Notes: generated by a model not told the origin, from the letters alone. A stretch of 64,000 nucleotides of DNA from DATLFA01 sp039934635 (GCA_039934635.1 JBDTLT010000011.1:6225-70224); one strand, 5' to 3'; counted from the first letter of the stretch, positions 49,824 through 59,214 are shown. Translations and numbers: made by a program.

Positions 49824-50335
49824 TCTCTGGCGAACTCGTCGAGGTCGTCGACCTCGACGGGCGAGTCGTCGAGATCGTGTCACGGGCCGAGATGCGTCGC
49901 CGCAACCTGGCGCACCGTGCGACGTACGTGATGGTGTTCGCGGCTCGCGGTGACCTGCTTGCCCATCAGCGAGCATCGTGGAAGGACATCTGGCCGAGCC
50001 GGTGGGACCTCGCGTTCGGCGGCGTCTGCGCGGTCGGCGAGCCTTGGGACCAAGCTGCGTCGCGTGAGCTCGCCGAGGAAGCAGGCGTGAGGACACCCTT
50101 GCGAGCGCTGTCCGACGTCGTGTTCGACAGCGACGAGACGCGTGTCGTCGGACGGCTCTACGAGACCACTCACGACGGTCCGTTCGACTTCGCCGACGGA
50201 GAAGTGGTCGATCACTGCTGGGTGCCGCTCGACCAACTCGACACCTGGGCCGCGACGCACCAGCTCTGCGACGACACCCGCGCTGTCGTGCTGCCGTATC
50301 TCCGCAGTCGCGGTGGCGCCCGAGCGAAGAGTTAG
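49820..50335 (+). CDS. Nudix hydrolase (isopentenyl-diphosphate-isomerase-like)
   Basis: A 171-residue Nudix protein that hydrolyses a nucleoside diphosphate linked to another group. The Nudix box is GGVCAVGEPWDQAASRELAEEAGV. The N-terminal part (VDLDGRVVEIVSRAEMRRRNLAHRA) resembles the YfcD/IPP-isomerase-like branch. GTG 49820 overlaps the ferredoxin stop by four bases. The next gene begins three bases after its stop. Its role inside the redox operon is not clear. Confidence 0.87.
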   Translation: MISGELVEVVDLDGRVVEIVSRAEMRRRNLAHRATYVMVFAARGDLLAHQRASWKDIWPSRWDLAFGGVCAVGEPWDQAASRELAEEAGVRTPLRALSDVVFDSDETRVVGRLYETTHDGPFDFADGEVVDHCWVPLDQLDTWAATHQLCDDTRAVVLPYLRSRGGARAKS

Positions 50336-50338
50336 CCG

Positions 50339-51541
50339 ATGCCCGACTCGATCACGATCGTGGGCGCCTCGCTCGCGGGGCTCCGCGGTGCCGAGGCACT
50401 GCGCAACGATGGCTACGACGGGCGCATCACGGTGATCGGTGACGAGACCGGGGTTCCCTACGACCGGCCACCGCTGTCGAAGCAGCTGCTGGCGGGCAAA
50501 TGGGAGATCGACCGCACGACGCTCTACCGCCCCGAACGATTGGCGGAGCTCGACCTCGACCTTCGGCTCGGTGTGCGGGCGACCGGTCTCGATCTGCGCG
50601 ATCGATCGATCGAGCTCGATGGCGGCCGGCGACAACCATTCGACGCGTTGCTCGTGGCCACTGGCTCCTCGCCGCGACAACTGCCCAACACGCCTTCGTT
50701 CGCCGGGCTCTACACGCTGCGCACGCTCGCGGACTCGTTGGCGATCCGGGGCGAGTTCGAGCGCGGCCCGAAGGTGGTGGTCGTCGGGGCCGGGTTCATC
50801 GGCGCCGAAGTCGCGGCGACGGCCCGCGAGCGCGGGCTCGATGTCACGATGATCGAAGCGCTACCCGTGCCCCTCGGGCGGGTGTTGGGCGACGAGTTGG
50901 GCGCGTTGTGCGGGGACATCCATCGCGATCACGGGGTCGACCTACGTCTCGGCGTCGGTGTCGACGGCTTCGACGGCCACGAGCGGGTCGAGCGCGTGCG
51001 CCTGTCTGATGGCAGTGTCGTCGAGGCCGATGTCGTCATCGTCGGTGTCGGTGTTGCTCCGAACACCGCGTGGCTCGAAGGTTCGGGCCTCACGATCGAC
51101 AACGGCGTCGTGTGCGACGCGTCGTGTCTCGCGGCGCCCGGGGTCACCGCCGCGGGTGACGTTGCTCGTTGGCCGAATCACCGTTTCGACGAAGTGGCGA
51201 GGGTCGAACACTGGGACCACGCGATCGAGATGGGCGCGCACGCGGCACGTCGTCTTCTCCAAAGCGACGACGAAGCCACTGCGTTCAGCCCGGTTCCGTT
51301 CTTTTGGAGCGACCAGTACGACCGCAAGATCCAACTCGCGGGCCGCCCGCGCCCCGACGACACGGTGCACATCGCCACGGGGTCGCTCCAAGAGCGACGC
51401 TTCGCCGCGCTCTATGGGCGCGGCGGCAAGTTGGTGGCGGTGCTCGGTATCAACCGGCCGCGCCACGTAGCGCAGTACCGCCAACTCATCGTCGACGGCG
51501 CCAGCTTCGACGACGCGTTGGCGTTCTCGCGCGAGAGCTAG
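50339..51541 (+). CDS. FAD-dependent ferredoxin reductase
   Basis: A 400-residue reductase of the rubredoxin/putidaredoxin-reductase family. The FAD site is IVGASLAGLRGAEALR and YDRPPLSKQLL; the NADH site is VVVVGAGFIGAEVAATARERG; the second FAD motif is VTAAGDVARW. The C-terminal domain is typical of reductases that serve P450s and dioxygenases. It probably reduces the ferredoxin at 49623. Its end overlaps the converging phosphoesterase gene by four bases. Confidence 0.93.
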   Translation: MPDSITIVGASLAGLRGAEALRNDGYDGRITVIGDETGVPYDRPPLSKQLLAGKWEIDRTTLYRPERLAELDLDLRLGVRATGLDLRDRSIELDGGRRQPFDALLVATGSSPRQLPNTPSFAGLYTLRTLADSLAIRGEFERGPKVVVVGAGFIGAEVAATARERGLDVTMIEALPVPLGRVLGDELGALCGDIHRDHGVDLRLGVGVDGFDGHERVERVRLSDGSVVEADVVIVGVGVAPNTAWLEGSGLTIDNGVVCDASCLAAPGVTAAGDVARWPNHRFDEVARVEHWDHAIEMGAHAARRLLQSDDEATAFSPVPFFWSDQYDRKIQLAGRPRPDDTVHIATGSLQERRFAALYGRGGKLVAVLGINRPRHVAQYRQLIVDGASFDDALAFSRES

Positions 51542-52656
51542 CCCCAGCGGTGCACGAAGCACCGGTCACGGAGCGCGCCGGGAGAGAACATCTTCCACGC
51601 GCCGAGCATCACGCTACGGGTCTTGTCGGTCCATTCGAGGCAGTCGGTGGGAGAGACGCGCCGCACGACCTGTCGCAGGCCACCCTCGTGCACGACGTAG
51701 CCCGCCCATGCACCGGGGTAGTCCTTGACCGAGCCGACCTCGACGTGGGGCACTCCATCGATGAGGCGTCTGCGGTGACGGTGCGAGTGACCCGATGTGA
51801 TCACGAGCTTCGGGTTGGCGCGCCGCAACCCTCGTACGAAGCGGTTGCCGCTGCGCGAGTCGATGCCAGGGGGCCAGAACGTCGGCACGGGCAGCCGCTG
51901 TATGTGGTGGTGGATCACGACGAGGCAGGGCAGCTTGGTCTCGCCGACCGCATCGGCGGCGGCCGCGGCGTCACGCACGCGTCCGTGGCCGCGGTCGTCG
52001 ATGGCGGTCTCGACGAGCACCACGCGTAGCCCCGGAAGGTCGGTGGCGCGCACCGCGGCCGTCGGTAGCCCCATCTCGGTCAAGACGTCCTCTGCGCGCA
52101 GACGATCACGCTTCATCGTCTCGTGGTTGCCGAGCATCAGCGTCCATGGTTGGGGCACCGTGGCGAGCAGCGACGCCAGAGTGTCCCACTCGGCGCGCGT
52201 GCCGTGGTCGACGAGGTCGCCCTTGAACACGACGTGCCGCGAACCCCAGTGCGTCCATTCGTCGATCGCGGCAGACGCGCAGCGCATGGTGTGCGGCACT
52301 GCGGGTTCGGGGCGCTCGGACACCCGCGGCAACTGCCCGAAGAATCGCTCGCCGATGTGGATGTCACTGATCGTCGACAGGCGGGTGAGCTCTGCGCCGG
52401 GCAGTGTGGGCAGTGTGCGCACTTTGTGAGGCCGGGTCGCCTTTGCCCCTTTCGGGGTGACCGTGATGCGGTAGTCGGTATCGGCCTCGAGTTCGTCGAC
52501 GACAACTGCACCCGGGCCGGCTTCACCAGTGGCCTCGATCGTTCGAGTCGAGCGTGCGTCGCTCACGGTGATCGTGACGGGACCGGTCGGTGCGCCGCGC
52601 CAGGTGAGCTGTACGGCGGTGTCTTCGGTTGCGAACACTTCGGCGCTGAACCGCAT
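51538..52656 (-). CDS. Calcineurin-like metallophosphoesterase with an N-terminal beta-sandwich domain
   Basis: A 372-residue protein. The first 85 residues look like a fibronectin-III-type sandwich (VQLTWRGAPTGPVTITVSD, ELEADTDYRITVTP). The metallophosphoesterase domain has SDIHIGE, FKGDLVDHG, GNHET, VIHHHI and TSGHSHRHR, a full di-metal site. No signal peptide is seen, so it is probably cytoplasmic. The substrate is unknown. Confidence 0.87.
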   Translation of the reverse strand: MRFSAEVFATEDTAVQLTWRGAPTGPVTITVSDARSTRTIEATGEAGPGAVVVDELEADTDYRITVTPKGAKATRPHKVRTLPTLPGAELTRLSTISDIHIGERFFGQLPRVSERPEPAVPHTMRCASAAIDEWTHWGSRHVVFKGDLVDHGTRAEWDTLASLLATVPQPWTLMLGNHETMKRDRLRAEDVLTEMGLPTAAVRATDLPGLRVVLVETAIDDRGHGRVRDAAAAADAVGETKLPCLVVIHHHIQRLPVPTFWPPGIDSRSGNRFVRGLRRANPKLVITSGHSHRHRRRLIDGVPHVEVGSVKDYPGAWAGYVVHEGGLRQVVRRVSPTDCLEWTDKTRSVMLGAWKMFSPGALRDRCFVHRWG

Positions 52657-52698
52657 ACGTTGCCTATCGACCTTCTCGGCGTCGGGCTGAGGACAGAT

Positions 52699-55236
52699 TC
52701 AGCGAATCAGGTTGATACCGAGGCGCTCCCGCTCGCGAATGCGCAACGCAGCTTGCACCAACAGTCGCTCTCGGTGTTGACGGATCTGCAGCTGACCTTG
52801 CTCGGGAGGATTTGCGTCGAGGAACGCCTCGATATTGTGCACCTGGTCCGGCTCGGCAAGGGCGACGATGCCGGCCAGCATGCGCGAGATGCTGTTGCTT
52901 GGGAACCGCGCGACGACGAGGTCCCACTTCGAAGTTACGAACAACCAGGCGTCGAATCCACAAAATCGATTCTGCATGGCGCGCGCAAGGAGGTAAGGGC
53001 CGTCTTGGGTTCGAATACGTCCGTCAGCGCACATTGCCAATGTGTTGGCGAACAACTTCGGATCGGCGACATCGGCAAGCGCGCTGCGGAAGCGCTCTTC
53101 GTCCTGTGGCGAGGTGGCGTGCTGCATGCGGCGAATCAACTCGCCATACTCGTCGCTGGTGGCGTGGATCGCGACGACACCGATCGATGCGGCCAGTAGC
53201 GCTGGGTCGTCGTCGCCGTCGCGGACCACGGTTCGTGCGCGATCGATCGTCGCCGGATCGTCGGCGAGGCGACCGAGTGCTCCGAATAGTGTGGCCCGAA
53301 GCTGTCTCGATCGATCGTCGCCGAGCGCGCGCTGCGACAGTGCGTCGTACGCTGGCCTCACCAGAGCATCGACACGCTGCTGGAACCGCGGCCGATCGCT
53401 CGGCGCGACGACTCGCCAGAGTGTGTCGAGGGCCCCGATTATGCGCTGCCAGACCGAGAGATCGCGGTCGTCGCGAAAGCCATCCAGGATCTCGATGAAG
53501 CGTGTCGCTTCGAGGCGGCTGGATACGGTCAACGCCCACGCGTCGTCGATGAAGCTGTAACGCTCGATTGGCGAGAGGCCACTCGGTCCGTTGGCGATGA
53601 CGTCATCCAAAACGGCCTCGGGCAACTGCGCGCGGTAGAAGCCAGAGCTGTCGACGTTGAGATTGATGATGCCGTTACCCCGCACGCGTGCTCCTTCGGG
53701 CATGGCGATCGTCATCGAGCGATCTTCGAGCAAGACCCGCGACTCGTGAGGGCCCGAAGGGGTCGACACTCGCAGTCGCAGAGGGATCGACCACCGCGAA
53801 TCGTCGAGCGGGCTGTCAAACGCGAAGCGCGCCTGCTCCACGGTGATGGCATCGTCCGCGAGCGAGTTGATGGCGATCACGGGATAGCCACCTTGGAAAA
53901 TCCAGCTTTCCATCGTGCGTCGTACCGGCTCGCCACTCGCCGCCTCGAGCGCGACCCACAAGTCGCTCGTCTCGGTATTGCCGTACGCATGTTGCTGCAT
54001 GTACTGGCGGATGCCGAGACGGAACTGCTCCTCACCCAGAAATTGCTCGAGCATGCGGACGACCGCCGCACCCTTCTCGTAGGTCAAGACGTCGAACATC
54101 GCTTCGGCATCGGTTGGCGAGAGCACTTCGAATTCGATCGGTCGAGTGGACACGAGGCTGTCGACGTCGAACGCCGCAGTACGCGAGAGGCCGAAGTCGG
54201 TCCATCGTTGCCAGTCGGGTCGATAGGCGTCGGTGGCCTTCATCTCCATGAAGGTGGCAAATGCTTCGTTGAGCCAGATGCCGTTCCACCATTGCATCGT
54301 CACGAGGTCGCCGAACCACATGTGCGCGAGTTCGTGCGCGATGACGTCGACCACGCGTTGCAACTCGGGTTGCGTCGCGGCGTCGGGGTCGACGAGCAAC
54401 GCCGTCTCGCGGAACGTGACGCAACCCAAGTTCTCCATCGCACCGAATGCGAAGTCGGGAATGGCGACGAGGTCGAGCTTGTCGCCCGGGTATGGCCGGT
54501 CGAAGTAGTCGGCGAAGTAGCGCAGGCAGAACTGCGCGACGTCGAGTGCGAACGGCGTCAGGTGTGCGCGATCGGGACGAGCAACGACCCGCAGCGGCGT
54601 GCCGGCGACGTCGACCGCCGGCGTGACCGACAGCGGACCGACGATGAACGCCACCAGGTAGGTCGACATGGGCATCGTGGTCGCGAATTCGACGCGGCGC
54701 CGGCCGTCCCCAGTGGGTGTGGAGCGCGTCTCGAGCGCGTTGGAAACCACCGTCGCCGATTCGTCGACGACCATCGTGATCGCGAAGGTGGCCTTGAAAT
54801 CGGGCTCGTCCCAGCACGGGAAGGCGCGTCGGGCGTCGGTCGCCTCGAATTGCGTGGTGGCGAGGACCTGCTCGGTGCCTCCGTCGTCGACGAAAGTGCT
54901 GCGATAGAAGCCTCGCAGGCGGTCGTTGAGTCCACCGGCGAACTCGAGGTGGATGCGCAGCGGGCCAGGGGTCAGTGTGCGAGACGGATCGAGGTGGAGG
55001 CGCTCGTCGGCGGCGTCGATCGTGGGGCGCAGCGCCACGCGCTCACCGGCGACCTCGAGCCACGCATCGCGGATCTCGAGATCGAGCGCGTTGAGCGAGA
55101 TCGTCGCGGTCTCGGTGGCAACCGTGGCGTCGATGTCGACGGTGCCGTCGAACACACCCGCTACGAGATCGGGGGCGAGTACGAGCGAGTAGTGCGAGGG
55201 AACGACCGCACGAGGCAGCCGGTAGGCGTTGGTCAT
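52699..55236 (-). CDS. pepN: Aminopeptidase N (M1 family)
   Basis: An 845-residue zinc aminopeptidase that removes N-terminal residues from peptides. The exopeptidase motif GAMENLG and the zinc site HELAHMWFGD...LNEAF are intact, followed by a long helical ERAP1-like C-terminal half. The length is that of actinobacterial PepN. It starts at ATG 55236 and is divergent from a small acidic protein gene. A long reading frame on the opposite strand is a shadow. Confidence 0.95.
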   Translation of the reverse strand: MTNAYRLPRAVVPSHYSLVLAPDLVAGVFDGTVDIDATVATETATISLNALDLEIRDAWLEVAGERVALRPTIDAADERLHLDPSRTLTPGPLRIHLEFAGGLNDRLRGFYRSTFVDDGGTEQVLATTQFEATDARRAFPCWDEPDFKATFAITMVVDESATVVSNALETRSTPTGDGRRRVEFATTMPMSTYLVAFIVGPLSVTPAVDVAGTPLRVVARPDRAHLTPFALDVAQFCLRYFADYFDRPYPGDKLDLVAIPDFAFGAMENLGCVTFRETALLVDPDAATQPELQRVVDVIAHELAHMWFGDLVTMQWWNGIWLNEAFATFMEMKATDAYRPDWQRWTDFGLSRTAAFDVDSLVSTRPIEFEVLSPTDAEAMFDVLTYEKGAAVVRMLEQFLGEEQFRLGIRQYMQQHAYGNTETSDLWVALEAASGEPVRRTMESWIFQGGYPVIAINSLADDAITVEQARFAFDSPLDDSRWSIPLRLRVSTPSGPHESRVLLEDRSMTIAMPEGARVRGNGIINLNVDSSGFYRAQLPEAVLDDVIANGPSGLSPIERYSFIDDAWALTVSSRLEATRFIEILDGFRDDRDLSVWQRIIGALDTLWRVVAPSDRPRFQQRVDALVRPAYDALSQRALGDDRSRQLRATLFGALGRLADDPATIDRARTVVRDGDDDPALLAASIGVVAIHATSDEYGELIRRMQHATSPQDEERFRSALADVADPKLFANTLAMCADGRIRTQDGPYLLARAMQNRFCGFDAWLFVTSKWDLVVARFPSNSISRMLAGIVALAEPDQVHNIEAFLDANPPEQGQLQIRQHRERLLVQAALRIRERERLGINLIR

Positions 55237-55315
55237 ATCGGGCTCCTGCGCGCGGGGGCACGCGAAACCCTGAAGGCTACGGGCCTGGCGCGACTGTCAT
55301 CGGATATTCACACAA

Positions 55316-55343
55316 TTGATGGTCGTCTGTGATCGAATAGAAC
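55316..55343 (+). promoter_or_regulatory. Possible promoter, TTGATG-16-TAGAAC
   Basis: TTGATG (55316-55321) and TAGAAC (55338-55343) are spaced 16 bases apart, 53 bases before the small acidic protein gene. The -10 resembles the TAGAAA element of the promoter at 172-200. Confidence 0.35.
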
Positions 55344-55396
55344 GTAATAACGCCTGTTGGCACCGCCTTCTTCAACCGGACAAGAGTGAGGCACCG

Positions 55397-55585
55397 GTGA
55401 AGCTCTTCCCTCGTAAGCGTCACCCTTCCATCGAGACCGACCCCGAACTACGCGCCGCGTTCGACGATCCTCGAGAAGCCACCCGCGAGGCCGCCGACGA
55501 CTTCGACGACGACGCGTTCGCACGCGCCATCGAGGAAGGACGGGCCCGCGATCCCGAGGGCTACGGCGACCAAAAGATCGCCTGA
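55397..55585 (+). CDS. Small acidic hypothetical protein
   Basis: A 62-residue protein with a basic start (KLFPRKRHP) and a strongly acidic middle (DPREATREAADDFDDDAF), rich in helix-forming residues. I do not recognise it. GTG 55397 is chosen as the start because GAGG lies just upstream; longer in-frame starts would lie within the promoter. It precedes the PfkB kinase gene by 56 bases and may share its transcript. Confidence 0.55.
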   Translation: MKLFPRKRHPSIETDPELRAAFDDPREATREAADDFDDDAFARAIEEGRARDPEGYGDQKIA

Positions 55586-55641
55586 GGGCCGGTCGCCGTC
55601 TACCCTTCGTCCCCGGGCGAACGAGAGCGGAGACCGAGCCA

Positions 55642-56619
55642 GTGCAACAGAACAAGTTCGACGTGGTTGGCGTCGGCAACGCGATTGTCGATGTCATCTC
55701 CAACGTCGACGACGACTTCGTGGCTCGGCACGGGCTCAACAAGGGCGCGATGACGCTCATCGACCAGGAGCGCGCCATCGAGCTCTATGCCTCCATGCCA
55801 CCGGGCATCGAGGCGTCCGGTGGGTCCGCGGCCAACACGATGGCCGGTCTGGCCTCCTTCGGGGGGCGAGCGGGCTACATCGGCAAGGTTCGCGACGACC
55901 AGCTCGGTGACGTCTTCCGCCACGACATCCGCGCGAGCGGGGTGGCCTACGACGTCGATCCGGGCAATTCCGGCCCGTCGACCGCTCGGTGCCTCATCCA
56001 GGTGACACCCGACGCGCAACGCACGATGAACACCTTTCTCGGCATTTCCGCGCTGTTGAGCCCCGACGACGTCGACGCCGACCTCGTCGCTTCGGCGAGC
56101 GTCGTCTATTGCGAGGGCTACCTGTGGGACGTCGACATCGCCAAACAGGCGATTCGCAAGGCGATGGACATCGCCCAGCAGGCTGGCCGCAAGGTCGCCT
56201 TGACGCTGTCCGACTCGTTCTGCGTCGACCGCCACCGAGGTGAGTGGCGCGAGCTCATCAGGGACAAGGTCGACATCGTGTTCGCCAACGAGGCCGAGCT
56301 CTGCGCGCTGTACGAATGCGACTGGACGAATGCAGCGCGTCACATCACGGCCGAGGTCGAGGTCGGCTGCCTGACGCGCAGCGAGCGGGGCTCCACGATC
56401 GTGGTGGGCCGCGAGCGCTTCGATGTCGACGCGCATCCCGTCCACCGCGTGGTCGATACCACCGGCGCCGGCGACCTCTACGCGTCGGGCTTCCTGTTCG
56501 GCTACACCCGCGGTTACGACATGCGCCGCTGCGCCGAGCTGGCCGGCCTCGCGGCGGCCGAGATCATCGGCCACCTGGGCGCCCGCCCGGCCCGGCCCCT
56601 CACCGCACTGGTCGGCTGA
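55642..56619 (+). CDS. PfkB-family carbohydrate/nucleoside kinase (adenosine-kinase-like)
   Basis: A 325-residue ribokinase-fold kinase. The N-terminal GVGNAIVDVIS, the substrate motif GGSAANTMAGLASFGG and the catalytic DTTGAGDLYASGFLFGY, with its anion hole and Asp base, are clear. The ASGGSAANT and YCEGYLWD patterns are those of adenosine-kinase-like PfkB proteins. Together with the purine nucleoside phosphorylase 4 kb downstream it suggests nucleoside salvage. It starts at GTG 55642. Confidence 0.9.
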   Translation: MQQNKFDVVGVGNAIVDVISNVDDDFVARHGLNKGAMTLIDQERAIELYASMPPGIEASGGSAANTMAGLASFGGRAGYIGKVRDDQLGDVFRHDIRASGVAYDVDPGNSGPSTARCLIQVTPDAQRTMNTFLGISALLSPDDVDADLVASASVVYCEGYLWDVDIAKQAIRKAMDIAQQAGRKVALTLSDSFCVDRHRGEWRELIRDKVDIVFANEAELCALYECDWTNAARHITAEVEVGCLTRSERGSTIVVGRERFDVDAHPVHRVVDTTGAGDLYASGFLFGYTRGYDMRRCAELAGLAAAEIIGHLGARPARPLTALVG

Positions 56620-56634
56620 CCGCTCGCAGCGTGC

Positions 56635-56653
56635 GATAATAACCGTTATCATC
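56635..56653 (+). promoter_or_regulatory. TetR operator overlapping an extended -10 promoter
   Basis: GATAATAAC-C-GTTATCATC is a 19-base palindrome with one mismatched pair, ending six bases before the TetR start codon. The sequence TGCGATAAT (56632-56640) is an extended -10 element that overlaps the left arm. Binding of the TetR protein here would repress its own operon, including the diiron protein and the isomerase. Confidence 0.65.
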
Positions 56654-56659
56654 GGGTCG

Positions 56660-57265
56660 ATGGACCCGAATGGTGACGACACCCGCGCCCGCCTGCTGCG
56701 GGCGGCGGCCGACGTGTTCGCCGAGCGCGGCTATGCCGGTGCGGGCGTCGCCGAGATCGCCCGCCGCGCCGGGCTGACCACGGGTGCCATCTACAGCCAG
56801 TTCGCGGACAAGTCGGGGTTGCTGCTCGAAGCCATCGACGCCGTGTCGACCCACGAGGTGCGCGCCGTGCTGCAAGGCGCGCGTCCGCCGCACGATCGAG
56901 CGACCGACATCTTGGCCACGATCGGCAGCCACCTCGTCGAGCCCGCCACCGACGGCGGACAGTCGCTATTGCTCGAAGCGTTCGTGGCTGCGAGACGTGA
57001 TCCCGAGCTCGCAGCCATGTTGCGCCAGCGCATCGGCGATCAAGACCATTGGTTGGCCAAGTTGGTCGATGCGGCAAAAGCCGATGGCACCGTCGACCCC
57101 GCGCTCGATACCGATGCGATCGTGACGTTGTGCCATTCGATCGCGCTGGGCTTCCTGCTCTTCCGCTCGATCGAACGTGAACTGCCGTCGCCGGTGGCGT
57201 GGCGCGACGTCATCGATCGACTCGTCGTCGCCGCCGCGACCAATTCGTTACAGATGGAGACATGA
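56660..57265 (+). CDS. TetR-family transcriptional regulator
   Basis: A 201-residue regulator. The helix-turn-helix is in the N-terminal part: ADVFAERGYAGAGVAEIARRAGLTTGAIYSQFADKSGLLLEAI. The C-terminal helices form a ligand and dimer domain with no close match that I know. A palindromic operator lies just upstream, and the stop is one base before the ATG of the diiron protein. It probably senses an acyl-CoA or fatty acid, by its context. Confidence 0.93.
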   Translation: MDPNGDDTRARLLRAAADVFAERGYAGAGVAEIARRAGLTTGAIYSQFADKSGLLLEAIDAVSTHEVRAVLQGARPPHDRATDILATIGSHLVEPATDGGQSLLLEAFVAARRDPELAAMLRQRIGDQDHWLAKLVDAAKADGTVDPALDTDAIVTLCHSIALGFLLFRSIERELPSPVAWRDVIDRLVVAAATNSLQMET

Positions 57266-57266
57266 C

Positions 57267-58373
57267 ATGTCCGAGCAATTCATGGACCGCGATGTCAACG
57301 ATGTCGAAGCGATCATCGCAGTCGTCAACACCGATGTCGATGCCGTCGAGCATTCCGTTGCCGATCATGCCGAGGCCATCTTCACGTGGGACTACGAGAA
57401 GGGCGCGCGACCGGCGCTGCAAAAGCTTTACGAAAAGGCCAAGCGCAGTCAATGGAATGTCGAGACCGACATCGACTGGTCGATCGACGTCGACCCTGCG
57501 CATGTATTGGCGTTCTTGACCGACGGCAAGGGCGAGGCGATACCGCGGTCGATTCGCGAGAACCCGGATCTGCCGATGCGGCTCTGGGGCGACGCCGAAT
57601 GGGTCGAGTTCGGTATCGAATCGCTCAACTGGCGTATCTCGCAGTTCCTGCACGGCGAACAAGGCGCGCTGATGTGCACTGCCAAGATCGTCGAGACCTG
57701 CCCGTGGATCGACGCCAAGTACTACGCGGCGACGCAGGTGATGGACGAGGCGCGCCACGTCGAGGTCTTCGCCAAGTATCAGCGAACCAAGCTCACCGGC
57801 TCGTATCCCGTAAACCCCCACCTTCGTTCACTGCTCGACGACATCATCTCGGACAGCCGCTGGGACGTGACCTACCTCGGCATGCAGATTATGGTCGAGG
57901 GCCTGGCGCTGGCCGCGTTCGGGTTCATGTACAACTTCGCCGACGACCCGTTGATCAAGCAGATCTTGAAGTACGTGATGAGCGACGAGGCCCGGCACGT
58001 CGCGTTCGGTGTCATCACGCTGAAAGAGTTCTACGAACAACTCAGTGCCGCGGAGATCAAAGAGCGCCAAGAGTTCGCGTTCGACGCCGCCGTGCGCATG
58101 CGCAACCGATTCCTGCAGCAGGAAGTGTGGGAGCGAATGGGCGTCGATGTGCGCCGCGTCGTCCACGGCATGCTCAACGTGCCGCCCGACGACCTCATCT
58201 TCCAACAGATGTTGTTCTCCAAGATCGTCCCGAACTGTCGCAAGCTGGGGCTGCTCGATGCGGGCGACGGGTGGCTGCGCCAAAAATTCACCGAAATAGG
58301 TGTGATCCAGTACGAACACCACGCCGACACCGAGGAGGAGTACGAGACGTTCGAGGCGGTCACAGCGGCATGA
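57267..58373 (+). CDS. Ferritin-like carboxylate-bridged diiron protein
   Basis: A 368-residue helical protein with a complete diiron ligand set: E131, E161-x2-H164 (DEARHVE), E211 and E241-x2-H244 (DEARHVA). This pattern is that of ferritin-like oxygenases, related to AurF or R2-like oxidases. It probably activates O2 for oxidation of a bound substrate, perhaps a fatty acid or acyl-CoA. ATG 57267 follows GGAG. It overlaps the isomerase gene by four bases, so they are co-translated. Confidence 0.88.
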   Translation: MSEQFMDRDVNDVEAIIAVVNTDVDAVEHSVADHAEAIFTWDYEKGARPALQKLYEKAKRSQWNVETDIDWSIDVDPAHVLAFLTDGKGEAIPRSIRENPDLPMRLWGDAEWVEFGIESLNWRISQFLHGEQGALMCTAKIVETCPWIDAKYYAATQVMDEARHVEVFAKYQRTKLTGSYPVNPHLRSLLDDIISDSRWDVTYLGMQIMVEGLALAAFGFMYNFADDPLIKQILKYVMSDEARHVAFGVITLKEFYEQLSAAEIKERQEFAFDAAVRMRNRFLQQEVWERMGVDVRRVVHGMLNVPPDDLIFQQMLFSKIVPNCRKLGLLDAGDGWLRQKFTEIGVIQYEHHADTEEEYETFEAVTAA

Positions 58374-59206
58374 GCAAACGCTGCTTCACCGTCGAGGTGA
58401 CCGATCGCGTCGGGCACATCGTTCTTGCGCGACCCGACGAACTCAACACCATGATCCCCGCGTTCTGGAGCGAGCTGCCGACCATCGTCAACGAGCTCAG
58501 CGATTCCGGAGAGGTGCGGGTGATCGTCGTCTCGTCGAGCGGCAAGCACTTCACCGCCGGCATGGATCTGTCCGTGTTCGGTGGTGACCATTTGGCGGGC
58601 ACGGGCGAAGTCGGTCGCGTGCGCGCCAACCTCCGGCTGAATGTGCTGCACCTGCAAGAGGCGTTCACCGCCTTCGAGCGCGCCCGCGTGCCGGTGATCG
58701 CCGCAGTGCAGGGCGGGTGCATCGGCGGCGGCGTCGACATGGTGTGCGCGTGCGACATGCGCTACGCGACCGCCGACGCGTTCTTCTGCATCCAAGAGAT
58801 CAACATCGGCATGACCGCCGACGTCGGCACGCTGCAGCGCCTGCCCAAGTTGATCCCAGAGGCGATCGCACGCGAATACGCGTACACCGGACGACGCCTG
58901 CCCGCGGCCCGCGCCTACGAGCTCGGGTTCGTCAACGGTGTCTACGACACGCACGACCAGATGATCGAAGGCGTGATGGCAGTCGCCCACGAGATCGCGG
59001 CGCGCTCACCGCTGGCGGTGTGGGGATCCAAAGAGATGATCACCTACGCGCGCGATCACTCCGTGGCCGACGGCCTCAACTACATCGCGACATGGCAGAC
59101 GGGCATGTTCCAACCGGCCGACATGACCGAGGCGTTTGTCGCCCGTGCCGAGAAACGTGACCCGCTCTACGACGACCTCTACCCGGTGCGGCGCGGGCTC
59201 GAATAG
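58370..59206 (+). CDS. Delta(3,5)-Delta(2,4)-dienoyl-CoA isomerase-like crotonase
   Basis: A 278-residue crotonase-fold protein. The active-site region GGGVDMVCACDMRYATADAF and QEINIGMTADVGTLQRLPK carries the Asp, Glu and Asp that define the dienoyl-CoA isomerase (ECH1) branch rather than hydratases. It would shift double bonds during breakdown of unsaturated acyl-CoA. ATG 58370 overlaps the stop of the diiron gene (ATGA). It ends the TetR operon. Confidence 0.87.
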   Translation: MSKRCFTVEVTDRVGHIVLARPDELNTMIPAFWSELPTIVNELSDSGEVRVIVVSSSGKHFTAGMDLSVFGGDHLAGTGEVGRVRANLRLNVLHLQEAFTAFERARVPVIAAVQGGCIGGGVDMVCACDMRYATADAFFCIQEINIGMTADVGTLQRLPKLIPEAIAREYAYTGRRLPAARAYELGFVNGVYDTHDQMIEGVMAVAHEIAARSPLAVWGSKEMITYARDHSVADGLNYIATWQTGMFQPADMTEAFVARAEKRDPLYDDLYPVRRGLE

Positions 59207-59214
59207 CGGACCGC

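Noticed and set aside
53746..55332. A 528-codon reading frame on the + strand
   Set aside because: It is a shadow of aminopeptidase N on the - strand, with low-complexity Arg/Glu/Val-rich translation and no ribosome-binding site.
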